NCBI RefSeq assembly: GCF_024296925.1
Contig: NZ_CP101125.1
Location: forward strand, 3,970,501 to 4,034,500
Direction of reading: 5' to 3'
From: Pseudomonas nunensis
Lineage (GTDB): Bacteria > Pseudomonadota > Gammaproteobacteria > Pseudomonadales > Pseudomonadaceae
Length of the DNA stretch: 64,000 bases
This document shows, piece by piece, positions 8,486 through 15,577 of this stretch. The notes below the pieces were generated by a model, which saw only the letters and a program-made list of their open reading frames with translations, was not told the DNA's origin and ran no database searches. The translations under genes and the position numbers were made by a program. Position 1 is the stretch's first letter. Each line of letters begins with the position of its first letter.

Positions 8486-8779
8486 ATGCAAATCCAAGTC
8501 TTTATGGGCAATGCCAGCGATGGCAAAACGAGCAAGCTGCAGGAGATCCAGGACCGTTTGGAATGGATGGGCGAAAGCCATCCGATCATTCAGGCAGGTG
8601 CATATGGTGGGAATGGTTTGCTGCAGATTCTGGAAGTTCGTGCCGCAGCTGGCCAGCGTGAAATCCTGGTAGACGAGTGCAACCCACAACAGATTTTGAG
8701 CGTACTGGAGTGGCAAGCGTGCACTGAGGAAAATCCTGATTTCGTTGACCTGGTTATCCACCTCGCCCGCCAGGACTGA
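8486..8779 (+). CDS. 97-aa phage protein with P-loop motif
   Basis: Start at the ATG at 8486 with GGAGG 8 bases before it. Residues near the N-terminus, MGNASDGKTSK, fit the Walker A pattern GxxxxGKT, and REILVDECN further on looks like a Walker B strand ending in Asp-Glu. At 97 residues it is shorter than any usual P-loop NTPase domain, so it may be a minimal or degenerate NTP-binding protein, or the motif may be chance. It directly follows the Toprim-helicase gene and could assist it. Family unknown to me. Confidence 0.7.
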   Translation: MQIQVFMGNASDGKTSKLQEIQDRLEWMGESHPIIQAGAYGGNGLLQILEVRAAAGQREILVDECNPQQILSVLEWQACTEENPDFVDLVIHLARQD

Positions 8780-8792
8780 CAGAAAAAGAAGC

Positions 8793-8822
8793 GATGTCGA
8801 GGAGTTGGCCCTCCCCGACATC
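8793..8822. other. Hairpin between phage early genes
   Basis: GATGTCG-A-GGAG pairs with CTCC-C-CGACATC around a 6-nt loop: 11 base pairs with one mismatch. No run of T follows, so it is more likely an mRNA processing, stabilising or regulatory hairpin than an intrinsic terminator. It sits just before the ribosome binding site of the next gene. Confidence 0.45.
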
Positions 8823-8844
8823 AACCACCACTGAGGGCAACACC

Positions 8845-9144
8845 ATGCAAGCACAGCACCTAAGCAGCAGTGATTCGAAGGCTAACACATTGACCAACAT
8901 CGACGCCCAGTCCGCCCGGCATCTAATGGCTGTTCGGATCGTCGGCACGGCTTTGTTCGAATACCAGATACGGAAAACCGACGATGCGCGGATCCGCCTT
9001 GAATGCCTCACCGGCTTTGCCAAGGAGCTTGGCGACATTGATGCGGCCGAATGCGCCGTTGTAGCTCAACTGTTGGCAGGCCATTCATCGACTAAGCAGG
9101 ACACGACTGTTCAGACTTTTCCACTTGTAGGAGCAACACTATGA
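8845..9144 (+). CDS. Small phage protein of unknown function
   Basis: 99 residues from the ATG at 8845 (GAGGG upstream). A central helical segment (SARHLMAVRIVGTALFEYQIRK in two pieces) is flanked by polar regions. No known family. Its stop overlaps the start of the PrtN-like gene by 4 bp (ATGA), so the two are probably coupled and may act together. Confidence 0.65.
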   Translation: MQAQHLSSSDSKANTLTNIDAQSARHLMAVRIVGTALFEYQIRKTDDARIRLECLTGFAKELGDIDAAECAVVAQLLAGHSSTKQDTTVQTFPLVGATL

Positions 9145-9416
9145 AAACGTTATTTGTCCTCATGGCCCAATACAACGGTCAAGTGGTTATTCCCTTAGAG
9201 CGAGTCTGTCAGGATTACTTCACTCATCTCACCACGGACATGTTTCAGCGCAAGGTGGGGGCTGGACAAATCAAAATTCCCATTACGCGTATGGAATCAA
9301 GTCAGAAGAGCGCAAAGGGCATTCACATTACAGACCTTTCCGAATACCTGGATGCTCAGCGCGCTGCCGCCGTCAAAGAAAACAATCAGCTAAACAGCGC
9401 GCCACGCAGTAGCTAA
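9141..9416 (+). CDS. PrtN-like (pyocin activator family) protein
   Basis: 91 residues. The sequence LFVLMAQYNGQVVIPLERVC, followed by DYFTHLT, KVGAGQIKIPITRMESSQKSA and HITDLSEYLDAQR, is that of the PrtN family. PrtN activates pyocin genes in P. aeruginosa; members in prophages next to integrases resemble MerR/excisionase-type folds and may act as excision factors. It ends 1 bp before the convergent integrase stop and overlaps the previous gene. A recombination directionality role is inferred from position. Confidence 0.8.
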   Translation: MKTLFVLMAQYNGQVVIPLERVCQDYFTHLTTDMFQRKVGAGQIKIPITRMESSQKSAKGIHITDLSEYLDAQRAAAVKENNQLNSAPRSS

Positions 9417-9417
9417 T

Positions 9418-10542
9418 TCACCTCAGTGTCCTGGCGCCCAACTTTACGGGCGCCTGTAGGATTTTCTCGAACCATTTCCAGTTTTCGTAGGCGTCACCGC
9501 GTCCGCGTAGGTGGGTGTAACGCCGCATCGAGTTCCAATCGCGATGCCCCGATACACTCGCTACCCGAGGAATGTCCCAGTCCATTTCGAACAACCGGCT
9601 CACGCCGTCGTGGCGCAGATCATGAAAGTGCAGATTCTCGATATCAAGTATCTGACAAGCCCTGGTCCATGACGTGGATACCGACTCGGCACTGTAAGGA
9701 AATATCTCCGGCAGCACTTTCGGCATGGTTTGAAGAATGGCCCAGGCCTCCGGTGGTAAATGGCACCAAACGTCGTTGCCGATCTTCTGGCCAGGGTTTT
9801 TCATGTCACGCACCAGTATCCGCTGGCCCACCTCATCGAGATCCGTCCACTGGATTCGCGTAATTTCCTCCTGGCGGCGTGTTGAGAACAACGCGAATCC
9901 AGTCATCTTGAGCATGTTGATCGACGTGGGGCGACGCTTTTGGATGCCCTCGAAGTGCGTGAGTAGCTTGTCGAGTTCATCCAAAGTGGGTCGCCGGTCG
10001 CGCTCGCGACTTTTCATGTTGTACCCCAGCTTTTTCAAGACCCGTCGGGCATCCGTCATTGCGTGCGGATCGACCGCATAACCCCAGGCGGGCCGAGCGA
10101 TCGACAGCACCGCACCCAGGTGCGCCAGATCATTACCTGCCGTCTGCGCCTGTACGCTCCCGCCCTCTTCACCCATGCGCCACAGCGCGTACTCCACCAG
10201 CACCTGGCTGTTGATGTCCTGGTCATTCAATTTGCCCAGGTACGATTCGCTGATAGCCTTAAGCGTGGCGAGCTTGGTCTTACCCAAAGGTCGGACCTTC
10301 TCCATCTCAGTCAAATAACGCTCGATCATCTCCTTGACCGTCGCGCCCTTGCGGTTTGCCCGTTCAATCGCGCCGGGCTCAGCCAGCTCCGTTTCGCGTT
10401 TTCGAGCCCATGCCAGGGCAGCCTGTTTCCGGGCGAAGGTCTGGCACTCTTGGTAGACTATTGCCCCTTTGTTTTTAAGGCGGATCTGGACCGTATAACT
10501 GACCGATCCGTCGGCCTTCTTTCTTGCTCTAATGGTTGCCAT
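9418..10542 (-). CDS. int: Tyrosine-type integrase of the prophage
   Basis: 374 residues from the ATG at 10542 (an in-frame GTG further upstream would add 15). It catalyses site-specific insertion and excision. An N-terminal arm-binding segment and core-binding domain lead to the catalytic domain with Arg222 (in STRRQEE), His307-x-x-Arg310 (HDLRH), His333 (GHRDW) and nucleophile Tyr342 (RRYTHL), so all visible catalytic residues are present. It lies beside dusA, the inferred attachment gene, and reads away from it. Paired GTGGTACA repeats flank its start region (10550-10587). Confidence 0.95.
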   Translation of the reverse strand: MATIRARKKADGSVSYTVQIRLKNKGAIVYQECQTFARKQAALAWARKRETELAEPGAIERANRKGATVKEMIERYLTEMEKVRPLGKTKLATLKAISESYLGKLNDQDINSQVLVEYALWRMGEEGGSVQAQTAGNDLAHLGAVLSIARPAWGYAVDPHAMTDARRVLKKLGYNMKSRERDRRPTLDELDKLLTHFEGIQKRRPTSINMLKMTGFALFSTRRQEEITRIQWTDLDEVGQRILVRDMKNPGQKIGNDVWCHLPPEAWAILQTMPKVLPEIFPYSAESVSTSWTRACQILDIENLHFHDLRHDGVSRLFEMDWDIPRVASVSGHRDWNSMRRYTHLRGRGDAYENWKWFEKILQAPVKLGARTLR

Positions 10543-10549
10543 CGTTCCA

Positions 10550-10587
10550 GTGGTACAAATGAGAAAGTGAGTGGTACATTTTACCAC
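10550..10587. promoter_or_regulatory. Paired repeats at the integrase start, candidate int operator or arm sites
   Basis: GTGGTACAAAT (10550-10560) and GTGGTACATTT (10571-10581) are direct repeats spaced exactly 21 bp, two helical turns. The second is also one arm of a palindrome GTGGTA-CATTT-TACCAC (10571-10587). They lie between int and the dusA junction, where an integrase or excision factor would bind arm sites or where int expression would be controlled. Confidence 0.5.
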
Positions 10588-10644
10588 CGGCCTTTAAAAA
10601 ACGTCTGAAAACGCCCAAAAACGGCCCAGAATGCGCAGAGAAAA

Positions 10645-11655
10645 ATGCTAGCTAAAACAGTCATTAACCCACAGAACACAAGCTCTGCACTGTCTCGGCG
10701 GTTTAGCGTTGCGCCCATGATGGATTGGACCGACCGCCACTGCCGTTTCTTCCTACGCCTCCTATCCAAACACGCCCTCCTCTACACCGAGATGGTCACC
10801 ACTGGCGCACTGCTCAACGGTGATCACGACCGCTTCCTACGCCACAACGAAGCCGAACACCCGCTCGCCCTGCAACTCGGTGGCAGTGTTCCGCTCGACC
10901 TGGCCGCCTGCGCCCGCATGGCGCAGGAGCACGGTTACGACGAGGTGAACCTCAACGTCGGCTGCCCGAGCGATCGTGTTCAGAACAATATGATCGGTGC
11001 GGTGTTGATGGGGCATCCGCAGTTGGTGGCGGATTGTGTGAAGGCGATGCGCGATGCGGTGTCGATTCCGGTGACGGTGAAGCATCGGATCGGGATTAAC
11101 GGGCGGGACAGTTACGAGCAGTTGTGTGATTTCGTCGGTACGGTTCGGGATGCGGGGTGCACGAGTTTTACGGTGCATGCGCGGATTGCGATTTTGGAGG
11201 GGTTGTCGCCGAAGGAGAATCGGGACATTCCGCCTTTGCGGTATGACGTGGCGGCGCAGTTGAAGAAGGATTTTCCGGAGCTGGAGATTATTCTCAACGG
11301 CGGGATCAAGACGCTCGAAGCTTGCCACGAGCATTTGCAGACGTTCGACGGTGTGATGTTGGGTCGCGAGGCGTATCACAATCCTTATGTGATGGCTGAG
11401 GTGGATCAGCAGTTGTTCGGCAGCACGGCGCCGGTGATTACTCGGGCCGAGGCGCTGGCGCAGTTGCGGCCTTATATTGCGGCGCACATTGATGCCGGCG
11501 GTTCGATGCACCATATCACCCGGCATGTGCTGGGGCTGGGCACCGGGTTTCCGGGGGCGCGCAAGTTTCGGCAGTTGTTGTCGGTGGATATCCACAAGGC
11601 GAAAGAGCCTTTGGTGCTACTGGATCAGGCAGCGGAGTTGCTTGAGGGGCGCTAA
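10645..11655 (+). CDS. dusA: tRNA-dihydrouridine(20/20a) synthase DusA
   Basis: 336 residues. FMN-dependent reduction of uridine 20/20a in tRNA D-loops. Motifs: SVAPMMDWTDRHCR near residues 20-33, the catalytic-Cys segment NLNVGCPSDRVQ, VKHRIGI, HARIAILEGLSPKENR and LNGGIKT. The first 18 or so residues (MLAKTVINPQ onward) and the promoter lie on the prophage side of the likely junction, so the phage has probably supplied a replacement 5' end that keeps the gene readable. There is a modest AGAGAAAA sequence before the ATG at 10645. Confidence 0.97.
   Translation: MLAKTVINPQNTSSALSRRFSVAPMMDWTDRHCRFFLRLLSKHALLYTEMVTTGALLNGDHDRFLRHNEAEHPLALQLGGSVPLDLAACARMAQEHGYDEVNLNVGCPSDRVQNNMIGAVLMGHPQLVADCVKAMRDAVSIPVTVKHRIGINGRDSYEQLCDFVGTVRDAGCTSFTVHARIAILEGLSPKENRDIPPLRYDVAAQLKKDFPELEIILNGGIKTLEACHEHLQTFDGVMLGREAYHNPYVMAEVDQQLFGSTAPVITRAEALAQLRPYIAAHIDAGGSMHHITRHVLGLGTGFPGARKFRQLLSVDIHKAKEPLVLLDQAAELLEGR
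10711..10740. other. Candidate attachment core within dusA 5' coding sequence
   Basis: The DNA encoding APMMDWTDRH at the beginning of DusA is highly conserved, and this part of dusA is known as an integration target for prophages and islands. The integrase gene lies about 170 bp upstream. The matching core at the far prophage end is not in the window, so exact borders are not established. Confidence 0.45.
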
Positions 11656-11678
11656 CCCCTCTCTTCTATTAAGGACGG

Positions 11679-12512
11679 TCAGGCCGCTGTGGCTGCCGTC
11701 CAGTTCACCCAGCCGAATAGCCAGGTCGCCAGAATCAATAAGCCGAAGCCAATCCGGTACCAGGCGAAGACCGCGTAGCTGTGGCTGGCGATGAACTTGA
11801 GCAAACCGCGCACGGCGATCATCGCGAAGATGAACGCGGTGACAAAACCCAAGGCAAATACCGGCAGGTCGCTAGCCTGGAACAGGTCGCGGTACTTGTA
11901 GCCGGAATACACAGCGGCGCCGACCATCGTGGGCATCGCCAGAAAAAACGAGTACTCGGTCGCGGCCTTGCGCGACAGCCCAAACAGCAATCCGCCGATG
12001 ATGGTCGAGCCTGATCGGGACGTGCCCGGGATCATCGCCAGGCACTGCGCGAAACCTACCTTCAACGCATCCGGCCAGCGCATGTCATCCACATGCTCGA
12101 CGTGCACCACGTGCTCCCGCTGCTCCGCCCACAACATGACGACTCCGCCCACTACCAGAGCGACAGCGACGGTAATTGGATTGAACAAGTACTCATGAAT
12201 GTTATCGGCAAACAGTACGCCCAGAATAACCGCTGGAAGAAAACCGATTAACAGGTTCAACGTAAAACGTTGCGCCTTAAGTTGGGTTGGCAGGCCTTTG
12301 ACAATCTCGAATATTTTTGGACGAAACTCCCAGACCACGGCCAAAATGGCGCCCAGTTGAATAATGATGTTAAACGCCATGGCGCGTTCACCACCAAAGC
12401 CCAACAAGTCTGCAACAATAATCTGGTGGCCCGTACTGGAAATAGGCAAGAACTCTGTCAGCCCTTCTACTGCGCCCAACACCAGTACTTGTATAAACGT
12501 CAAAAACTCCAT
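11679..12512 (-). CDS. uppP: Undecaprenyl-diphosphatase UppP (BacA)
   Basis: 277 residues, inner-membrane enzyme that recycles undecaprenyl pyrophosphate to the monophosphate carrier for peptidoglycan and surface polysaccharides. Diagnostic motifs are [14 protein letters not shown] near residues 17-30 and the second motif [10 protein letters not shown] near 165-175. Several transmembrane helices. It is convergent with dusA with only 23 bp between stops. It lies immediately before the exopolysaccharide locus, which also uses the undecaprenyl carrier. GAGG precedes the ATG; a perfect 17-bp palindrome lies 47 bp upstream. Confidence 0.97.
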   Translation of the reverse strand: MEFLTFIQVLVLGAVEGLTEFLPISSTGHQIIVADLLGFGGERAMAFNIIIQLGAILAVVWEFRPKIFEIVKGLPTQLKAQRFTLNLLIGFLPAVILGVLFADNIHEYLFNPITVAVALVVGGVVMLWAEQREHVVHVEHVDDMRWPDALKVGFAQCLAMIPGTSRSGSTIIGGLLFGLSRKAATEYSFFLAMPTMVGAAVYSGYKYRDLFQASDLPVFALGFVTAFIFAMIAVRGLLKFIASHSYAVFAWYRIGFGLLILATWLFGWVNWTAATAA

Positions 12513-13043
12513 AAATCCTCCGCTAGGCTATTCTTATTGAACGCCCATTAACCGTATCTAGTTATTAAATAACTAAGCAGCAGACTCGCACTTAACGCCT
12601 ACTAAATAATTAAAAGCTTGGGCGAATAGTAGGTCTTATCAAACCACCGCCTCAAGTATTGTTAGTAATCGTCCGGCTAACGGACTATCGGAACCGTCGG
12701 TATAGAGAGAAGAATCCCACCCGAGCAAAACGTGATGCAGCACACATATTCATCTTATTTAAGGGCTAATTCCCCGTAATCACCACTCAAGACCGTGATG
12801 GCCTTTTAGAGGCAAAAACGAATCGCCATCGGCTAAAAATAGTGGCACTATTGCATATGGCCATCACGCTGAGACGCCATTTCGTTAGTTCAGCTGATCA
12901 CAAGAAGCAATTAAAAGATTGTTTATGTTAGAAAACTCGCTCGCAACGCCTGAAAATGCGTTTTGAATGTTACCAATTGTCAGTCACAGATGAGAACCGG
13001 TGCTTTAACATCCTGATGTCAGCACCCATTCGAGTCAAAAAGC
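12513..13043. other. Long AT-richer intergenic region with palindromes and a nested hairpin
   Basis: 531 bp without a credible gene between uppP and the first regulator. It holds a palindrome at 12559-12575, a small GTCCG-CGGAC hairpin at 12671-12685, and at 12794-12868 a 10-bp stem (CGTGATGGCC with GGCCATCACG) enclosing a smaller perfect stem ATAGTG-G-CACTAT (12839-12851). This could be a structured leader of the regulator mRNA, a small RNA, or a complex operator. The base composition is lower in GC than the flanking genes. Confidence 0.5.
12559..12575. promoter_or_regulatory. Perfect 17-bp palindrome upstream of uppP
   Basis: TAGTTATT-A-AATAACTA, a perfect inverted repeat with a one-base centre, 47 bp upstream of the uppP start. 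Symmetry and location suggest an operator for a dimeric regulator acting on uppP or on the divergent regulator gene. No known consensus recognised. Confidence 0.4.
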
Positions 13044-13784
13044 ATGATGCTTACAGGGAAATTAGCGACTAGAAGCCAGCGCGCGACAAATGAGGAACCC
13101 GGTGTTCTCACCTTGGGTCGTACCCGCAGCGTGGCTGAAAATTTTAGAGCGTTAGTCGCAAGGCACGTGCAATCCGATATAGCTCTTGATGCTAGCGCTT
13201 ACACTAATTTACATAAGAAGAATGAACACCCGGATTTGTATCGGGCTATCTTCATCATTATTGACAGCCCTCATGCACTCGATGAGAGCCTGGCATTGGT
13301 GGAAAATCTTCGTTCTACCAACTTGAACCCACTCATATGTGCCGTTATCACGGGACGCGGCACCTATAACAAGATGAAGTTTTATCTTGCTGGCGCCGAC
13401 TGCTGTATCAAGATCAATACATTGTCGGACGAAAGCACTGCGTTTTTGTCCGAATTCTTCAACAGTGAAGAGTGGCAACGGGACGTCAATCTGGTGTTGG
13501 ACCCGACGCGTATATGCCTGATGGGCACACGCAAGAAGCTGGAGATTTCGTTTGCAGAAATGAAAATTCTGGAGGCATTTGCGCAAACCAGTAACCACAT
13601 ATTAAGTCACGATGAAATCGCCCGAATCATGGGGCTGAACACCAATTTTTACGACCCCAGGGCTTTGGAGAAGTCCATCAGTCGTCTTCGCGGAAAAATC
13701 AAAAGCATGTATGGCACCAATGCGATTCAAAGCATTCGCGGGTATGGATACCGTTTGATGAGGGGTCTGATCTCGACCGCCTGA
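13044..13784 (+). CDS. Atypical response-regulator-like protein with C-terminal winged helix
   Basis: 246 residues. The C-terminal part (about 150-240) is an OmpR/PhoB-type winged helix: ISFAEMKILEAFAQTSNHIL, HDEIARIMG, then ALEKSISRLRGKIK and IQSIRGYGYRL. The N-terminal part looks like a receiver-type fold (AIFIIIDSPHALDESLALVE; CAVITGRGTYNKMKFYLAGA) but I see no normal phosphorylation Asp in a DxxMP context, so signalling may be phosphorylation-independent. It is first of three regulator genes before the polysaccharide locus. Codon use is AT-richer than in neighbours. Its target is inferred to be the adjacent locus. Confidence 0.75.
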   Translation: MMLTGKLATRSQRATNEEPGVLTLGRTRSVAENFRALVARHVQSDIALDASAYTNLHKKNEHPDLYRAIFIIIDSPHALDESLALVENLRSTNLNPLICAVITGRGTYNKMKFYLAGADCCIKINTLSDESTAFLSEFFNSEEWQRDVNLVLDPTRICLMGTRKKLEISFAEMKILEAFAQTSNHILSHDEIARIMGLNTNFYDPRALEKSISRLRGKIKSMYGTNAIQSIRGYGYRLMRGLISTA

Positions 13785-13809
13785 TTTACCTATGGAAAGG
13801 AGTTGTTGC

Positions 13810-14550
13810 ATGAATGCGACTGGAGGTATTTCCCCCGCAAAGGCCCCGTATCGCTATCTCACCCGGCAACTGATCCTGTCACGTGATGATCGCCCGTTTG
13901 CCAGTGAGATAAGCACCGGCCCTCTTCCCGCTACGTCGTCGTGGACGACGCAGGCGGGCCAATTGTGTGAGCGCTGCAATGAACCATCGGTGCACCTGCG
14001 CCGGGAGCCCTGCTCCCTGAAGGATCGCCGCTCGCACAGACCGGAAAAATATCTGAACCGGACACTCCTCAGTCTGTCTGAACCGGGCCTTGCCAGCTTT
14101 GCGCTGACCAACGAGCTGATCCAGTTCGGCAACAACCTGCGCGATTTCGGCCACACACTGGTCGTGTCACTCAAGGGGCGTGCATTCTGGGAAGTGGATT
14201 CCAAATATAAAAAAAACATTATTTATCATATGTATCACTTGAAAGATCATGGTATAGAAATCGCGTTGGATGACTACAACATCCAAAGGGAAGCACTAAC
14301 ACGCTTCAATACTCTGAACCTGTTCAACTACATCAAGGTATCGATTTCATCCTTGGGCCAGTGTTTGAAACTCAATAGTGATCCTGAGTTTTTCAATCGA
14401 CTCCATGACCACATGGTGACACTGACCCACCACAACAAGATTTCGTTTATTGCCGATCGAGTAGAGCATATCGAGAGCCATTCATTGGCCCGGGCGCTGC
14501 CCTTTGATTACTTTCAAGGGAGCTATTACTCCCCTGCCGATCATCTTTAA
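13810..14550 (+). CDS. Degenerate EAL-domain protein
   Basis: 246 residues from the ATG at 13810, fixed by AAGGAG 7 bases upstream. The C-terminal two thirds follow the EAL fold: IEIALDDYN stands for the DDFG strand, NYIKVSISS for the KID strand, FIADRVEHIES for the AEGVE motif and FDYFQGSYYSPAD for QGYxxSxP. The ExL motif is absent and the AEGVE glutamate is Asp, so cyclic-di-GMP hydrolysis is unlikely; it may bind the nucleotide or a protein partner. The cysteine pair near the N-terminus (LCERCNEP) is notable. It lies between two winged-helix genes and is probably co-transcribed. Confidence 0.75.
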   Translation: MNATGGISPAKAPYRYLTRQLILSRDDRPFASEISTGPLPATSSWTTQAGQLCERCNEPSVHLRREPCSLKDRRSHRPEKYLNRTLLSLSEPGLASFALTNELIQFGNNLRDFGHTLVVSLKGRAFWEVDSKYKKNIIYHMYHLKDHGIEIALDDYNIQREALTRFNTLNLFNYIKVSISSLGQCLKLNSDPEFFNRLHDHMVTLTHHNKISFIADRVEHIESHSLARALPFDYFQGSYYSPADHL

Positions 14551-14582
14551 CAAAACTTTGGCGACTACTTTAGGAGAGCGAC

Positions 14583-15254
14583 GTGGAAATAAGTACAACC
14601 CTCCCCAGAAAATATTTTGTTGTCGTGACTCACAGCATAAGTTCCCAGCGTGAGCTCGAGACCATACTGTCCAGCGAGCGTTTCAACTCGTTTGGTACAT
14701 CCCAGGCACAAATGTTTATCGAAGGTGTTGCCCCGCCCTCTTCCGCACCTGTGCTGATGGAGTTCACCTACCCCAGTGGGACAAGGAAAAATGTCGCCCA
14801 CACGATCGAACATGAAACCCAGAACATACTCGCTACCCTCGAGGCGGAATGGCTGGCGGCACAATCCGGGGCGCGTCCCGTTGTGCTGCCCAATCAAGCT
14901 GAACGCGGCGAAACACCCCGGGAAACAGAGGACACCGACGCTTACAGCGAAGCCTGGCAACTCGACGATGATCAAAGTGTGTTGGTCAAAGAGAACGTCG
15001 AGATCGCCCTTACTGGACTCGAAGCTGCTCTCGTCAAGAAGATGCTCCATCATGAAGATCGTGTCGTCAGCCGGGATGATCTGATCCTAAGTATCGGCCG
15101 GGAACCAGAGCAATATCGCGGCCTGGAAATGTGCTTGAGTCGATTGCAGGACAAGTTCAAAAGCGCCAGCAAAGGTGAGCGATTATTTCGGGCAGTGAGA
15201 AATCGAGGTTATTGCCTTATCCAGGAAGTTGTCTCGGAGGCGCACCACGCCTGA
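14583..15254 (+). CDS. Winged-helix transcriptional regulator, second copy type
   Basis: 223 residues from a GTG at 14583 with AGGAG 6 bases upstream. The C-terminal part (about 135-215) is again OmpR-like: VEIALTGLEAALVKKMLHHE, VVSRDDLILSIGR, then GLEMCLSRLQDKF and RLFRAVRNRGYCLIQ. The N-terminal half is not a receiver domain and I recognise no family in it. It follows the EAL-like gene by 32 bp and precedes the sugar-transferase gene, so it is a good candidate regulator of exopolysaccharide production. Relationship to the first winged-helix protein is limited to the C-terminal domain. Confidence 0.75.
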   Translation: MEISTTLPRKYFVVVTHSISSQRELETILSSERFNSFGTSQAQMFIEGVAPPSSAPVLMEFTYPSGTRKNVAHTIEHETQNILATLEAEWLAAQSGARPVVLPNQAERGETPRETEDTDAYSEAWQLDDDQSVLVKENVEIALTGLEAALVKKMLHHEDRVVSRDDLILSIGREPEQYRGLEMCLSRLQDKFKSASKGERLFRAVRNRGYCLIQEVVSEAHHA

Positions 15255-15577
15255 CCCACTTTGTACAAACATGTGACAGTGCTATTACAATAATAAAAAG
15301 TGCACTTTGTTTGTGACTCCCTCGCTCCAGATACCCCTTCCTAAATTTCGACCTTTTCTAACACTCCGCACTTTCCCGCTCAAAAGTTGGCACTTTGCCA
15401 TCTTGTTATAACTCGTCAGACAGCCCTCCCCATCAATAACTTAATCTATTGACTGACGACAGTTCGACCTCTCGGCGTTGTTAGTCTCAGGGCATTAGTT
15501 AAAACAATAACAATCCTGCTTAAACAACTCGCGGTGCGACTGTCGATACCTGAATGGACGTATTTTGGGGATATCGC
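15255..15577. promoter_or_regulatory. Promoter region of the sugar-transferase gene with repeated CACTTT motifs
   Basis: 323 bp without a gene. CACTTT occurs four times in the first 140 bp, three of them as GCACTTT (15302, 15368, 15390) and one as CCACTTT (15256). The copy at 15297-15308 is inside a perfect 12-bp palindrome AAAGTGCACTTT. Repeated motifs just downstream of regulator genes suggest operator sites. I could not pick a clear promoter. Confidence 0.4.

Larger units (their letters stand above)
1..10710. mobile_element. P2-like prophage, right part, ending at dusA
   Basis: Scaffold (gpO-like), terminase ATPase (gpP-like) and portal (gpQ-like) genes sit in the P2 arrangement, with O divergent from P-Q. 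They are followed by an Ogr-type zinc protein, a repressor/Cro/CII switch, a Toprim-helicase, a PrtN-like protein and a tyrosine integrase. The integrase end abuts the first codons of dusA, a known integration target for phages and islands. The left end, with the remaining capsid and tail genes, lies outside the window, so integrity cannot be judged. The right boundary is inferred from where dusA-like coding begins and is not proven by a repeated att core. Confidence 0.9.

Noticed and set aside
4525..9416. Anti-phage defence or toxin-antitoxin cargo in the prophage early region
   Set aside because: The small genes show no toxin, nuclease or known defence motif; position suits ordinary phage early functions.
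10543..10644. tRNA gene as attachment site
   Set aside because: No cloverleaf or conserved tRNA bases; the integrase faces dusA instead.
15386..15400. Possible sigma-54 promoter (TTGGCACTTTGCCATCTTG)
   Set aside because: TGGCAC is present, but the -12 GC does not fall at the required spacing.
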